Positions 1 through 12,882 are shown, counted from the stretch's first letter. The stretch is DNA of 64,000 nt from Citrus sinensis (GCF_022201045.2 NC_068562.1:1860001-1924000); one strand, 5' to 3'. The notes: generated by a model from the sequence alone, not told the origin. A program made the numbers and translations.

Positions 1-988
1 ACAGTAACGATAAACAAAAAATATTATCTTAAATTACCTAATGATGTGAAATGTGGAATGTCACTAATTGTGATACTATTTTATTGATTAACAATAATTA
101 TTACGTGATCTCCCACAAATTCATTATGTAATCATATACATGGAAAATCATTTCATTAATTAGCAATACTAATTAATTATTTTAAAATTTTTTTAAAGCT
201 CTAAATTATATTTCCTAGAAATCTTAAAAAATAAAATTTCCATTTCAGTCATTTTAATATACACTTGCAACCAAACATATACCGTAAGTCAATTGAGAAG
301 TGAATTTTAAGTTACCAAACATGAAACATGTAATCAAATTATTTCTAAAAGTGATTAGTTCAAAATCTACCCTACAATACATTATTTGAGGATTCAAAGA
401 CAATTCCCCCGAATATTAAGTTATCAAACAAAAAGTTTATGTTATTTATCATATACTTAAAATGGGAATATTTAACACATATAGGGTGCGTTTGGGATTG
501 ATGGGTTTTGTTGTGGAAAAAAAACTGTAATTATAAAATAAAAGTTAGTAATATATAATAAATATAAAATTTAAATAATAATTTTGATAAAATTATTAAA
601 GATATAATAAATTTTTTATTATACAAGTAAAAAATCATATTAACATAACTTCCAAGATATAACAATAAATATTTATCAAATAATTTAATACTATAGATTT
701 TAAAATACAACTATCCAACTTTAATTTTAAACGCACTGGAACCGTAAAATGTATAACCTTCCATTTGGGAAGTTCCATGAGAAATCAATTAGAATGGCAA
801 ATTCGTTAATAGCAAGTACTCAGAGGGGTAATTTTAAAAGGCCCAAAACTAATTTGCATATTTAATGGAGACAGCGGTGCACACGAGAAAGAAACCCCAT
901 ACGCAAATCACCAAGAGCAAGAAAGCGAGGGAGAGAATAGAAGTATCGTTGGGTGGAGTAGTGGTGGTAATAACCGCGGAAAGCAGAA
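1..988. other. Upstream intergenic DNA
   Basis: AT-rich DNA before the thioredoxin gene. It contains one degraded inverted-repeat element (listed separately, about 484-736). The last ~130 bases before the thioredoxin start are purine-rich and more GC-rich, and probably hold the 5' UTR and promoter. No coding exon was recognised on either strand. Confidence 0.5.
484..736. mobile_element. Short AT-rich MITE, family A copy 1
   Basis: The left end reads GGGTGCGTTTGGGATTG. The right end, read on the other strand, begins CCAGTGCGTTTAAAATT, so both ends share GTGCGTTT. The interior is very AT-rich. It is recognisably related, in inverse orientation, to the segment near 20019-20263, which shares the tract around 640-700 (AAGTAAAAAATCATATTAAC and the following bases). 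Two related copies and similar termini indicate a small non-autonomous DNA transposon. I did not find a convincing target duplication, so the exact borders and superfamily are uncertain. Confidence 0.45.
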
Positions 989-2595
989 ATGGCAGCAGCA
1001 GAAGAGGGACAAGTCATCGGGTGCCACACCGTTGAGGCCTGGAACGAGCAGCTCCAGAAGAGCAATGAAACCAAACAGCTGGTAGTCCGCCTGTTCTTTT
1101 TCATTCTCCTTTTGTTTCATTTTTCTCCTTTTTTTAAAAAAAATAAAAAAAGAGCAACTTGATTATTGTTTTGGTTGTTGCTGATTCTATATATTTGTGG
1201 ATCTGATTTGTTTTCATTTGCTTATACTCCCTTTCGATATTGACCGGTTTTTAATTTTTTCTTTTTACGTGATTAATATTAACGTTAGTTTTAAATTGAA
1301 AACCAGTTCATATTATCTTACGCCAGGAAAAATTGTTTTTGATTGTTGAAAAATGATTAAATTTTGAGGTCTCAATTCTATCTGTTTTGATTGTTATGTT
1401 GGAATAGGAATGATCTGTCGTGTGGTAGATGAATAGAGAAAAGAGAATTCATTTTGATATTCTTTGTTTGAGAAGCACGGCATTTATGTTTGGTTTTGAA
1501 TTTGATATGTCTTTTTATAAAGGTATTTGCTTTATGTGCTTTTTGCCTGTTCTGTCCAAGTTGGTTTTTCAGATTTGCTTTTGTTGAGCAATAATATGAG
1601 CAGTTTGGATTCAGATTTTGCTTCCCCTAATGAATCCCATTTTAATGGGATTGATTTAGGCACTGTAATGGTGATTAGGCATAATATATGCTCTGTGAAC
1701 TGCGCTATTCATGTTCCAAATGAATAGAAAAAAATGATTTTTAAAGCTTTTGTATTAAATGTCGTCTGATGAGGCCCTAGCCATGCCCGAAGTGACGATA
1801 TTTGTGGCACTGCCTACTTGTATTTACCTCACTTGACATAGTCTGCTAATTACACTATATTCTTTTTGGACTGTTTCAAGTACTGTTTAGTCAATGGTCA
1901 TAGTAGTATTGTGTCACGCCGGTTTTTATTGGTGGGGTGGACCTCTTTTTGTTAGTAGTGGTGGATATTTGATTAGAGTAATGATAGACATCCCAAATCT
2001 TTTATCTCAAATTTGATACCAAGTGATGTGTCATTAATTAAGTGGTTGATAATTCTTTACAAGATCTAAGTGAATTAATTGTATTATCTCACCAACCAAT
2101 TGATAAATGCAACATCATTTGGGATAACTTTTTGGGATAAAAAATTTGGGATGTGTAGCACTACTCATTTGATTATAATTGATGGTTTTGCTGTTAGCAG
2201 TTGTTTGGCATTGCCTGAGCTCCTTCATTGATACAGGTTGTTGTTGATTTCACTGCTTCGTGGTGCGGACCATGCCGTTTCATTGCTCCTTTCTTGGCAG
2301 AGCTGGCCAAGAAACTGCCTAATGTCCTGTTTCTGAAGGTTGATGTGGATGAACTGAAGGTAAGAAACAATTGTATACAATTTCTTAGGATATATAACTT
2401 TTCAATTAAACTTTTTTTTTTTTTTTTTTGGTTGATTTTCTTGTTTTGTAGAGTGTTGCCACTGACTGGGCAGTGGAGGCCATGCCAACTTTCATGTTCC
2501 TGAAAGAGGGGAAGATTGTGGACAAGGTGGTTGGATCAAAGAAAGAGGAACTGCAGCAGACTATTGCCAAGCATCTGGCAACTGCCTCTGCCTAA
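989..2595 (+). CDS. Thioredoxin h-type, 3 exons, 119 aa
   Basis: Cytosolic h-type thioredoxin, a small protein disulfide reductase normally reduced by NADPH-thioredoxin reductase. Exons are 989-1081, 2237-2359 and 2452-2595, and they join in frame to 119 residues, the usual length for subgroup I h thioredoxins. The start ([19 protein letters not shown]) fits the family, and there is no transit peptide. The redox site WCGPC lies at residues 40-44 (catalytic Cys41 and Cys44). The cis-proline stretch [12 protein letters not shown] and the C-terminal helix [13 protein letters not shown] are present. Intron 1 ends just before VVVDFTASW, the classical plant thioredoxin intron position. Intron 1 (about 1.15 kb) carries a 193-bp MITE at 1975-2167. 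The exact paralogue within the h group cannot be assigned by eye. Confidence 0.94.
1975..2167. mobile_element. 193-bp hAT-like MITE in thioredoxin intron 1 (family B copy 1)
   Basis: The element is flanked by an identical 8-bp direct repeat TTTGATTA at 1967/1968-1974 and 2168-2175. Its ends are inverted repeats: left GAGTAATGATAGACATCCC, right (other strand) TGAGTAGTGCTACACATCCC. An 8-bp duplication with short inverted ends fits a non-autonomous hAT element. A related, more decayed copy sits at about 17611-17788. It lies well away from both splice sites of the intron. Confidence 0.7.
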
Positions 2596-2938
2596 TAAGT
2601 TATAACTATCCTCCTGCCTTTTGGCTTTAGAGGCTATAGACCTCAATATATGCTATCAGTCTGTAATTTACTTATTAGAGTGGTTATGGGATTGTGTTTG
2701 TTTGTGTGTTTGAATATTCCGTAATTTACTGTTCTATGAAGCTCATACTGTGGTCTTTACAATAATTTAATTTCATATTTGGGGTAGATCGTTCTTTGTT
2801 GTTGAACCTAATTTTGATATTGAGAGTGACTCATATTTTGTTGAGTGTGTTCCTGGGATATGATAAGACATGCATGACAGCTTCTTGTCCCATACTTGGT
2901 ATTGTGCTATACTTTGACCAGCTTTTAGAAAGTTATTA

Positions 2939-3760
2939 GGGCTCATTTGGTATGCTAGATTAGATTGGATTGGATCATATTGGATAAGATAAGATTGGAT
3001 TGAATCGTATTGGATAAGATAAGATTGGATTGGATAATACTAGATTATATATAATATTGTGATGTGTTTAGTACAATATTGGATTGAACTATAAACAATC
3101 ATGTTGTGTTTAGTACAATATTAGATTGAACTATAAATAATCATGTCTTATATTAATTATTATAATATTAGAATTTACAAGTTGTTATTATTATTAATAT
3201 TATTATAAACTAAAATTTTGAATTATTAATTATACAAATCAACATCTATGATATTAATGAAATATAAATCATAATTTAAATCATGTTTATTTTGTTAAAT
3301 ATATTTATGATATTTTTATTATTTTTATTCAATAATCTATTATTTTATTTAAAAAATTATATTTTTAATAATTAATTTATAATGTAACTTTGAAATTATA
3401 AAAATATTTAATAATTAAATAAATTAAAACAGAATTTTAATTTAATATGAAATTAATAATGATTTTTAGTATAATTTATCATTTACATTATTAAAATTAA
3501 TATTTTATTACATTTATCACGTATTACTATAATTTTAAAATTTATAAATTATTATGTTTAATTGAGTTATCAATATAATCTAATACTAACTAATCCCATG
3601 ACCCCCCTTGGGATAATTTCCTTTACAAAATTGAGATTAGCTTGTGGGCATAGGATAACTAAATCCTAATACTCTTGACTGCACCAAACATGAGACTATG
3701 ATAAAATTAAAAAAAGAAGAAGTTTAATCCCCTCTTTTAATCCTCCAACCAAACACACCC
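2939..3760. mobile_element. Tourist-like MITE (PIF/Harbinger), 822 bp
   Basis: Terminal inverted repeats are GGGCTCATTTGGTATG on the left and GGGTGTGTTTGGTTG when the right end is read on the other strand. The element is flanked by a TTA trinucleotide on both sides (2936-2938 and 3761-3763). GGG..GTTTGGT ends with a TTA duplication are the hallmark of Tourist/PIF-Harbinger elements. The interior is AT-rich with a run of degenerate GATTGGAT repeats near the left end and has no transposase. Confidence 0.68.
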
Positions 3761-3894
3761 TTAGTTTGTAACTAGTATCAACTATCAAGTAGCATTGTAG
3801 CAACCGATAAAGCATGATTCTTGACTTGTCAAATTGATTCTAATGTTCAAATCATCGAGACCTAGAAAGAATGGCGGATTTTTTCATTTGTTCC

Positions 3895-4847
3895 TAAAGA
3901 TGGCCAGTGGGCTAGGCGGCACGGGCACAGTACGAGCACGTTTCGGTTGGGCACGCGGTACGGCACTCACGTGGGTTGTGTCGGGCCTATAATTTTAGGC
4001 ACGTGGACCTTAAAAGCACAGCACGATTAAAGATGAGTCAAAACATGGCACGCGAAAAAATACGTAATAAGCACGCTTCATTGGTGGGCTGGCACATGGC
4101 TCGCGGGCCATCAATAACACATGAGCTAAAGTATATCAAAGTAAAATTTTTTAATGAAAAATAAATATAAAATATTATGATTTTACAAATATCTTGAAAT
4201 TAAATTTTGTTAATATATTTTTTAGCATAGGCTTTTTAAAATTAATTTAAGTTCTAGTTTAAATAAATATTCTAATTTTTTTATGTTTATAATTTATTAA
4301 ATGAATAAATAAATAAATATCATGATTTTATAATTGATAAATGATAAATAAAAAATCTTACGACATTAATATTTCATTTATAAAATCATAACTTAGTTAA
4401 TAGTTAATGGAGATATGTTTCATTTGTGAATGAAATATTTTTCATATTTATGCAAAAAATAAAATAAAATTATGGACGAAATATTTTTATGATAAATTAA
4501 AAATTATATTTTCATTCAATAGAGTTCAAGTGCAATTATAATATTAGTAGTTTAAATAAAATTAGGTGTAATTGTTGTTATAGGATTGTAATTTTATTTT
4601 TAATTAATCACTACTATGATATATGAAATTATTATTATTAGACTGATGAACCTAAAAAAGTACGCCAAACACGTAGGCTTAAATAAAACATGCTAGACAC
4701 ATGAATTTTTTTAGACATGTTAGACATGGGTTTAAAGAAAAAAAAAATTGATGGGTTATTTTTTAGCACGGCACAAACAGGCTCGTGCAGTCAGTCCACG
4801 GGCTCTTATAGGCCGATGTTTTGTGGGCCGTGCCGTGGCTATCATTA
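3895..4847. mobile_element. Non-autonomous hAT element, 953 bp
   Basis: An 8-bp direct repeat TTTGTTCC lies at 3887-3894 and 4848-4855. Immediately inside are 12-bp inverted ends TAAAGATGGCCA and (other strand) TAATGATAGCCA, with 10 of 12 bases matching. Both subterminal regions are rich in GCACGG/GTGCCG motifs, as in several plant hAT families, while the core is AT-rich. No transposase frame is visible, so it would depend on an enzyme made elsewhere. Confidence 0.78.
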
Positions 4848-5185
4848 TTTGTTCCCTTGTTTTGTTTGGAATCCGAATTCCCGTTAAAAAGTGCGGGGGA
4901 GGTGCATCTGCACTATTGAGTTGAGGGCTCTAGAGAGGACACTGACTTGCAGTCTTTTCATGTCTTCCACTTGGAGAGTTCGTCGTTCTGTGGCCTCGTC
5001 GCAAAAATCTCCACATAACTTCGACGACATTGGATGTCAAAGCGCAAATAGTACAGCAGACGAAGTTTTTCAAGAGTTCAAAAGCGAATTAATATCATAT
5101 TCATCTTTCTACGTGCTTAAAAACTATCCACATGTCTATACTTGACCTGACTTGTGATCCAATTGCAACAGGATTTAGAAATTTA

Positions 5186-5805
5186 GGTGGCGTTTATTTT
5201 TTTTATCTGAAATATGAATATGTCTAAATTAGTTTGAATTTTGAATGGATCTGAATATCTGAATCTGAATAATATATTTATTTTTTCGTCTGAATCTCAG
5301 AAAATAAGTATTAAGTTATTTGTTTTTTTAAACTGAAAAAGCTGAAAATATATACTTTTACATTTGTATCCTTATTAAATTTGAATGTCAAATAAATAAT
5401 ATATTAAATACCATAATATTTTAATATTTATAAGTAAAACTATATTCAAGTGAATACATAATTATTTTAGAATTTTAATATATAAAATACCATAAATTTC
5501 AAATTTTATCGTATATAATATAAGAAAAAAAACAGGGATATTTTTATGTGGAGTAAATATCTATGGGTGAGTTTTGGAATAGACATGAAAAATAAATTAT
5601 AAAACATAAATATTTTTTACATTAGTAAGTAATTGAATTAATTCAAATTTCTCCGTTAAGTAAAAAGCCAAAAAAATTAATTTATTTTTATTAAGTTAAA
5701 ATTATCTAAAAAGTCTCATTAAGTTATGAAAGCAAACACCTCTAATTAACTTAATTAATTAAATTAAATCACTTTAAGTTATTAAGTTAAAAAACAAACG
5801 CTACC
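5186..5805. mobile_element. Tourist-like MITE, 620 bp
   Basis: Inverted ends are GGTGGCGTTTATTTTTTT on the left and GGTAGCGTTTGTTTTTTA from the right end on the other strand. Flanking TTA trinucleotides lie at 5183-5185 and 5806-5808. The element is AT-rich and lacks coding capacity. A TTA duplication again points to the PIF/Harbinger group, although three bases is weak evidence by itself. Confidence 0.6.
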
Positions 5806-6494
5806 TTACTCTTATTCTTTTGGACTGTCTATTAGTACTTCGACTTTGGATGGTATTAGTATGGCCTTGTAACAGATTCACTCGCTGCCTTATCTTAATT
5901 TTTGAAATAAATCACCTCATTTGTCTAATTAATAAAAGGAGGAACACTTTGAAATATAAATTAACAGACGAGACAATGGGCTCTTTCTCATTACATCAGA
6001 AACGTAAATAACCTTGAAACAATGCTCATACTAGGATCCGCTCCCAACATGAACCCTAATTGGGGCATAATTTTTCCCCGTTGATACCAAAAGCAAAAAC
6101 AAGTCACACCAATGGAACTCACCACTTTCCCAGATCCCATTTCCGGTTAAAAGGCCAGGGACTAGGCTTCGAAACTAGAAATTCACTTAGGATCCCAAAT
6201 GCAGGACCCCTTGTGACTCCAACAAACTCTCACCTATCTATCCAACGTAACAGGCACTATTTTACAATAAAGTCCACTTACCCCACTTAAATTAAGAACT
6301 AGCTGCCTACAATCAAACTTTCTTAGCCAGAGCTTCTCTACATTTGAAAGGCCATGGCGCTTTACCTATCTAACAACAGAAAACTTTTCCCCTGTACTCT
6401 TCCTTTTATTTCTTTCTTCATTGTTTCTCAAGGTGGTAGCCTATAGTTAATTCAGTTGATGCGATCTCAACAAGCGGTTCCACCCTTGCGATGG

Positions 6495-9400
6495 TTAACC
6501 CCTCCAGTTGGGTTGCATGGTTGTTGACGTTGTAGGAGAACATATAGCTTCAACTGATAATCGCTTCAACACATTTGGACATGGGTCTACGCCAAAGTTA
6601 CTGTTTGATATGGTGACTGCACATCTCTGCTTCCCGACACACTTCTGTGAAGTTTAAAATCCATTACAAGGTAAGAAATGGGTATGAAGCATAACTCACT
6701 GTACGGAAGATATGAGAGCAGTGATGAATACCTTCTCTAAGATGTCATAAGAAGTGGGAGAATGGCAAGGTCCTTGCTGGTAACTACCACAAGTTCCCAA
6801 AGGAGTTCCAAAGCTTGCAAATTTGATGGATGAAATGGTATGTCCTGGACTACATCGCAAGTGAACCTTGGGGCTGTGGAACTCTTCTGGTTTTCCATAG
6901 CTTTCTATGTGCCAGTTCTTGATAGTTGGATGGTACTCAGCAACCTCAGCGCAAACACTGGTTACTGATCTCTTGACAAGAGAAATTCTTGATGGATTAC
7001 CTCCTAGTTCTTCAAAAACGACTAAAAAATTCTGTGTTGGCTTCAACCAAGAGCGAGGCACATGGTACCTGGAAATAAAATCTTGTCAGCGCTGAATTTA
7101 TTTTGAAGGAGATTTATCACTTCTCGGTCATTACGTTATATTGGTGTTTTACATACAGTACAAATATTGTCATGCAATTCTGCTGTATGAATAGTTACCA
7201 TCTTTGGGTTGGTTGCCCGCAACCTAGTTGACATTTTGTAGGTCTATATCCTCCAACATAATTGCAACCATTGCAATCTCCCTTAGCATATGCAGTCCAA
7301 TATCTGCCAACACTTTGGCCATTAATCCATATTTGACCCTTGCCCATACCCTCCATGTCCAAAGCTAAAGGCTCATCACCTTCAGGTGCATTAAAATATG
7401 CCTACAAAATTAAGAAACATGGTTGGATTTCATAAACAAGAATTATCCACCAGAATTACAAACTGTCATTTTCTGTTTTATACCTTATGCCACATCAATG
7501 GCTGCTGCCTTTGTACAGCCAATGATGCCTGCATCCACTCAACTGAAGAGATACCATTTGGAGACACAAGATTCATAGCCTCTCCTCTTAGACCAACCTG
7601 TTCAAGGAGACAGCCATAATGAGAATACTCTGAAAATCAATGGTAGAAAAATAAGAACTACAGAAGTAAGAATTATTGACCTGATAAGTCCATTTCTGCC
7701 AGGATAAGTCCCATTTTCCCTGATCAAGGCCATGTAGTGCAACTGGGCCAAGGATTCCTGTGTTCCAAGTCTCATAGTGTCCCCCCACATTCTTCATGAT
7801 GACAAAAATCATTATCAGTTTTGCAATAAAATCAAAATGGTTAAAACTGTCATCATCTTCTCTGATCTTCCATTTTGTGCCTTTAATAAAACTGGAAATG
7901 GCTTTCTTTTATCCCTTTAATAAAATGTCCTACAGATTAAAATTCTACTCAAACAGAACATTTTGTGAGGTAGTAATTTTCTTTCTTCCTTCATACACAA
8001 AGTAGGACCTTTTACTATCAAACGTTAGGGAAGTCCATGTGAGAAGTACAAGGATTGCATAATTTATTAAATTGAATACCAAAAATTTACAGTGTGTTTA
8101 TGATAGCTTACTTTCCACCAATTTTCTTATAAATCATCTTTTTAATTAGCTAAACTCCACCAACTAAAAAAAGCATGGACTGGCCAAGTTATCATAGGTT
8201 CAGATATGGTCTATGGTAACAGGCACGGGTTCGAGAGTCTCCAATCTCTTTGGTCTTTAATACATGGTTGTAAACAGTGCCTCGTATAAATTACTATTTC
8301 CATCACTGAAATTTCCAAATTTTGCAGGAAAAAGGAAGAGTAAATTAATTTAAAGAATGCAAGGAAGATGAACTAACTGGCAATCCAACAGCAACGCTCA
8401 GCAGTGCAATTTTGTTTCTTCCTGCTCGCAGGTTCACCTTGCCAGTGTACATGAATTTCCTAGCCTCTCTGGTTCCAAAGGCAGAACCTGTAGCAATGCA
8501 TGTTAATCCACAGTTCTAATCAGATGGAAGGGCACTCTCTAAAGTTATGGCAAAAATAATATACCTGAAAGTTGCCCATTAATGAAAATATGCAAAGCAT
8601 GGCCAGTCGACTGAACAATGAGAGTGGGGAGTTCCCCTCCATGCAGGAAGGATTCAGATGAGCCAATATCAACACTGGTCACAGAGAGAATGGAATTTAT
8701 TAAACATGCATGTAACAGCAAAGTATCTGAATAATCTTCAAGCACTGAAAAAATTAAACTCATCAAAAGTAAAAAGAAGAAATAATAAAGAAGCACTGAA
8801 ATATTAACATTAGTGAGGCATGTACAGTGACTTGGGGTTCAGTCTCACCTAGTTATGTACCAAAGATAATCACTAGCATCCCTAGTTACATTTATTTGCT
8901 CCAGAAGACCCTGAGTGGTGAAGGTCGAGCTGTCGTCCAGTGAAGAGATATCCTCAAAATAACTCTCCCATGAGAACATCTCAGCGTTTGCTGGCAGCAT
9001 TTCCATTTGTGATGTCTGAACTCCAACCTGAAAAGGAGGAACAAGAAGATTATCATTTAGCTAGCGGATGAACATAGAAGATATCAGTCCTGAGTGGGCT
9101 CATCTGCCATCTACTGTAAATTTTCACTAAAGATTCCATTTTTCTCTAAGTTTTAAATTTGAATACCTTAGCAGTATTAAAGACTACATTTCTGCAATCA
9201 GGGAGGACACTGATGGACCAAGGAGGCAAGTTATAGTGCATGTTATTGAACAACACCCTTGCAGCAGACTTTGTATCATAGTTTGAGAGAAAAGCTGCGC
9301 AATCGCCAGATTCTGAGGAATATACATGAGCCTGGAAAATGACAACAAATGATGGGATTTAGTAAATTTATTAAATGACACAACTTTCAAACCAGAGGGT

Positions 9401-12076
9401 AGGGTGATGAGGTGTTCAAGTTACAAAGGAAGACCTGTTGAAAACCTCCCAATGAAGTAACAATAGGATCGGCAGAAACCAAAGCTCGCTCACACATTTT
9501 AATAGCCCTATGAAGCTCCTTCAGATGACCGTACTTTGGCTGCCTTATCAGACCTATCAAGTTTTGCAGTAAGGCAGTTAGCTACATTTCCAAATTTCAG
9601 GTGAGCAGTATATCAATATGATAATAAATATCAGCAATGTCCACGGCTATCTTGCAAGTGGTAAAGTATGGATTTTGCAATACACATTGTCCAAAAAGAA
9701 AATTAAATATTGCATAATAAAATATTTATTAGCAAAAATGAGCGGTTTGACAGATCCATATTGGTCACAATTTCAAATCTTATTGACCATCAAATCCTTC
9801 AGTCTTTTCTATTTCTTTCTTTTACTATTTTGGACAGGTTAATCATTTAAGCAAGAGCAACTTAAAAACATCAGCAATTTGGAGATAAGCTTTGGAACCT
9901 AATTTCTTACCATACTCATCTATTGGCGCATCATAATCATAGCTGGTGGTGATGAAAGGGCCTCCAGCTGAGCGTCCAAAATTGGTCCCTCCATGATACT
10001 GTTTTACATACAACGGAATGGATTATCTTCTCACATTGTCAACTGCATCATACCAAGGAAGAATTCTATGGTAAAAAGACCAACCATGTAATAGTTAATA
10101 AAGGATCCTCCTTTCTGTATGAATCGTGCAGCTGCAAATGCCAAATCCTGAACGGGACGTTGATGAATGGGGCCACCAAACTCAGTAAACCTTCACATGA
10201 AAGAAAGAAATGCATCAGTAAATTTTAATTTTATATTAAATTTAATTTGAAGTTACAAAGCAAAACAAAAATACACACATACCAGCCACTCCAAGCTTCT
10301 GTCCATATTGTAGGCTTATATGGTTGGTTTGGAGTGAATGCATCACAGTAAAAACCATTGCATGAATTTATCTGTTACACGAAGATGGGATACAAACTCA
10401 TCACCACAAGATTGAATTATTTTTCAAAACAACTACTTACAAGTTCCTTCTGTTAGGGTTGTCAAATTAATCCATTCTAATGCTAAGTTTTAGGGTTGTC
10501 ACATTAATCCATTCTAATGCTAAGTTTTAGGGTTGTCACATTAATCCATTCTAATGCTAAGTTACTTTCACTGTTCTTCAAACATGAAAGCACATGGCAA
10601 AAAGAACAACTACTAAAGGATATCATAACTAATCAAGACTCTTATATTTTATATGTAACAGAGAGCAGAGAAAGCTAAATACAGAATACAACTCTGATGC
10701 TTTAAGTGTGAGTCTACTCACCACTGGATCTGGGGCATCTTCTTCCTTGCACATCACCCAGGGGACTCCTGTTCCCATTTCAACAGCCATCTTGGCTGCC
10801 CAAGTCATATAATTATGCCCTGCAGCCCCAAGCTGCTTACTTTGTGCCCCATACTCATTCTCAATCTGCACCGACCAGAAAAGGCCCCAAAAAAAAAATC
10901 TTAATGACCAGGGTAACTAAATCCATCTAGCTGGGAGAAATTTAAATTATTAGAGCAATAAATATCCAAATCAAAAGCAAATTGTAAAATAAAATACACT
11001 AGTAAAGAAAATGCGTGAAAATAGAAAAGACAAAAACCCCAGGAAAACAACCTGAGAGAGGATAATGGGGCCGCCCTGGGACTCAAACAAATTTTCACTC
11101 TTCATCAGATTCACAATCTTTTCAGTGAAGCCTTGCATTGCCCTCTGCAATTATTTTTAATGGTGTTACACTAAACAGCATATAATTCAAGAGGTTTTGT
11201 AATTTTACTCACATTTTGATTTTGTCATGCAGTTCAAAGAAGGAAAAAAATAACAAATATTAAAAAATAAAAAATAAAAGTAATTCATCCAAGTGAAGAA
11301 AGAAAAATTGACCTTGAAGGGTTCATTGTCTGTTCTGAAACTGATGCCGGGGACATACTTTAACCAGACAGGGAATCCTCTACACATGCCACATACAGAA
11401 AAATATTAGCAGCAAAATAATAATGTAAATGACTAAATTAGTAAAAGTGAAACAAGAAACCAAAGATGGGGGAAATAAGCAAAGAGGGAAATATAGATCT
11501 AGATTGTTGTGAGTACCCAAAATTCCATTCAGCACAAACATAAGGTCCAATGCGAAGATGAGCATAAAGCCCAGCTTTTTTTATCGTTTTGATGAATCTG
11601 ACCAGATCATATCTCCCTTCAAAATTATACTGCAATCCACACAGAAGGAATTAGAAACCAAGAATAAAGAAGATTGAAAACAGAAAACAAGTAAGGTTTA
11701 AGTTACATTTCCAGGAGACGGCTCATGCACATTCCAGAAAACATAAGTTTCAATCACATCAAGACCTCCATCTTTTGCCTTCTGTATAAGATCTTCCCAC
11801 ATCTGTCACCAAAATTCATAATCAACAAAAGAAATCAGAAACCAGAAACATTAATATTTTAAAAGAAAGACACACAACACAAACGGCAAAAGAACCGTTG
11901 CTTACGTCAGGGGTGCTTCTTGGGTAATGGATAGAACCAGAGAAAAGGATTCTTCTTTGCCCATTAATCAGTAAAGCCTTTCTATCGTAGGTGACACTGC
12001 AATGTATATGATGACAACACAAGCACAAGCTCAGGCAAAACACAATGAGCATCCTGTAAACAAATAAAGCTGCCAT
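6495..12076 (-). CDS. BGAL3: Beta-galactosidase BGAL3-like, GH35 with C-terminal SUEL lectin domain, 854 aa
   Basis: Secreted cell-wall beta-galactosidase, family GH35, removing terminal galactose from pectic and xyloglucan side chains. Nineteen exons in transcription order: 12076-11906, 11802-11707, 11629-11517, 11379-11313, 11144-11052, 10865-10722, 10371-10283, 10190-10085, 9998-9911, 9553-9435, 9331-9167, 9027-8849, 8674-8565, 8487-8378, 7791-7681, 7597-7484, 7401-7199, 7068-6732, 6644-6495. They join to 854 codons without a break. A signal peptide covers roughly residues 1-26. The GH35 motif ending QIENEYG supplies the acid/base near Glu184, and IWTEAWSGW supplies the nucleophile near Glu253. 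The Cys-rich SUEL galactose-binding domain occupies about residues 770-845. The protein matches the remembered Arabidopsis BGAL3 along its whole length. Confidence 0.95.
10455..10563. repeat. 37-bp minisatellite, three copies, in a BGAL3 intron
   Basis: Three nearly identical 37-bp units begin at 10455, 10492 and 10529. Each starts AGGGTTGTCACATTAATCC (the first has one A/C difference) and ends GCTAAGTTTT. The array lies in the intron between the exons at 10722-10865 and 10283-10371. At each junction the units join as TTTTAGGGTTG, which resembles plant telomere repeats by chance or descent. Confidence 0.85.
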
Positions 12077-12326
12077 TTTTCCTCTTCAATCTCAGCTTCG
12101 CTTGCTCACAAGCCAAAAAAAACAAAACTCTGGTTTTTCTAGATTGGCGGTGGAGGGAAAATTGAAAGCTAAAGATTAAAAGAAAAAGAAATGATAGAGC
12201 GTGAGAAGGGGCGTGACGGTCGTGGAGGTCTACTTGGCTTAATGTCGTAAGGCAAGAGCTATAGAGGGTCCATTGCGGTTGCCTTACTTTACTCTGGGGA
12301 CTGAAACTCTGAGCAGACAACTAATT

Positions 12327-12334
12327 TATTTATA
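12327..12334 (-). promoter_or_regulatory. Candidate TATA box of the BGAL3 gene
   Basis: On the minus strand this reads TATAAATA, about 250 bases upstream of the BGAL3 start codon. That would leave a 5' UTR of roughly 220 bases. It is judged on sequence and distance alone. Confidence 0.4.
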
Positions 12335-12859
12335 AGTGATTTCGATATCCACAATCTGTACATTATTACAGACGAGAACACAACAAAGACAGTACAGCTT
12401 TCACTCGCTCACTTCACACATGTGTCCACTGTGATGACTGCGTGGCTTTGCCTTAAGACCTGAGAGTGAGCCGCAGTAAAAATTTGCGACCCGACGACAA
12501 CAACCGACCCACAAACAGTTAAATAAAATTGACTACCTTTTAACAGCTTGTTCTTAGTCGGATTAAGAGGAAACCTGTGATCTTATTGGCGAGTGTCCGG
12601 CACGCGTTAACAGAAATCAGTAAAGCTAATTAAAGGATGCTTTGGGAGGCTGTTTTTTATGATCTTGGTATCTGGGTTCTCTCTTATTAACTCAGAAATT
12701 AATCAATCTTTGCATGAACTAGTGTTTATCAAAAAGTATATGCTACAAGATTCATCTACACTGTAAATAATGCTATAAAACATTAAATACAATTATATTT
12801 TTAAAGTTTTCCGTATTCCAAATTTTAACCCCTTTTTTTTTTAAATATTCGAAGTGTCA

Positions 12860-12882
12860 TATATATATATATATATATATAT
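12860..12882. repeat. (AT)n microsatellite
   Basis: An uninterrupted run of about eleven AT dinucleotides. Approximate borders. Confidence 0.8.

Larger units (their letters stand above)
2596..6494. other. Intergenic region packed with DNA transposons
   Basis: The first few hundred bases hold the thioredoxin 3' UTR. Three separate DNA elements follow at 2939-3760, 3895-4847 and 5186-5805. Between and after them, the stretches 4856-5182 and 5809-6494 show no recognisable coding exon. The last ~150 bases are probably the 3' UTR of the beta-galactosidase gene on the other strand. Confidence 0.5.

Noticed and set aside
8160-8280. Possible tRNA-derived SINE in a BGAL3 intron (GGTTCGAGAGTCTCC)
   Set aside because: Only a B-box-like motif is visible; there is no clear A box, tail or flanking duplication.
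11982-12320. 112-codon open frame (-) overlapping the BGAL3 start
   Set aside because: It lies in another frame over the BGAL3 5' UTR and first exon; the conserved protein starts at 12076.
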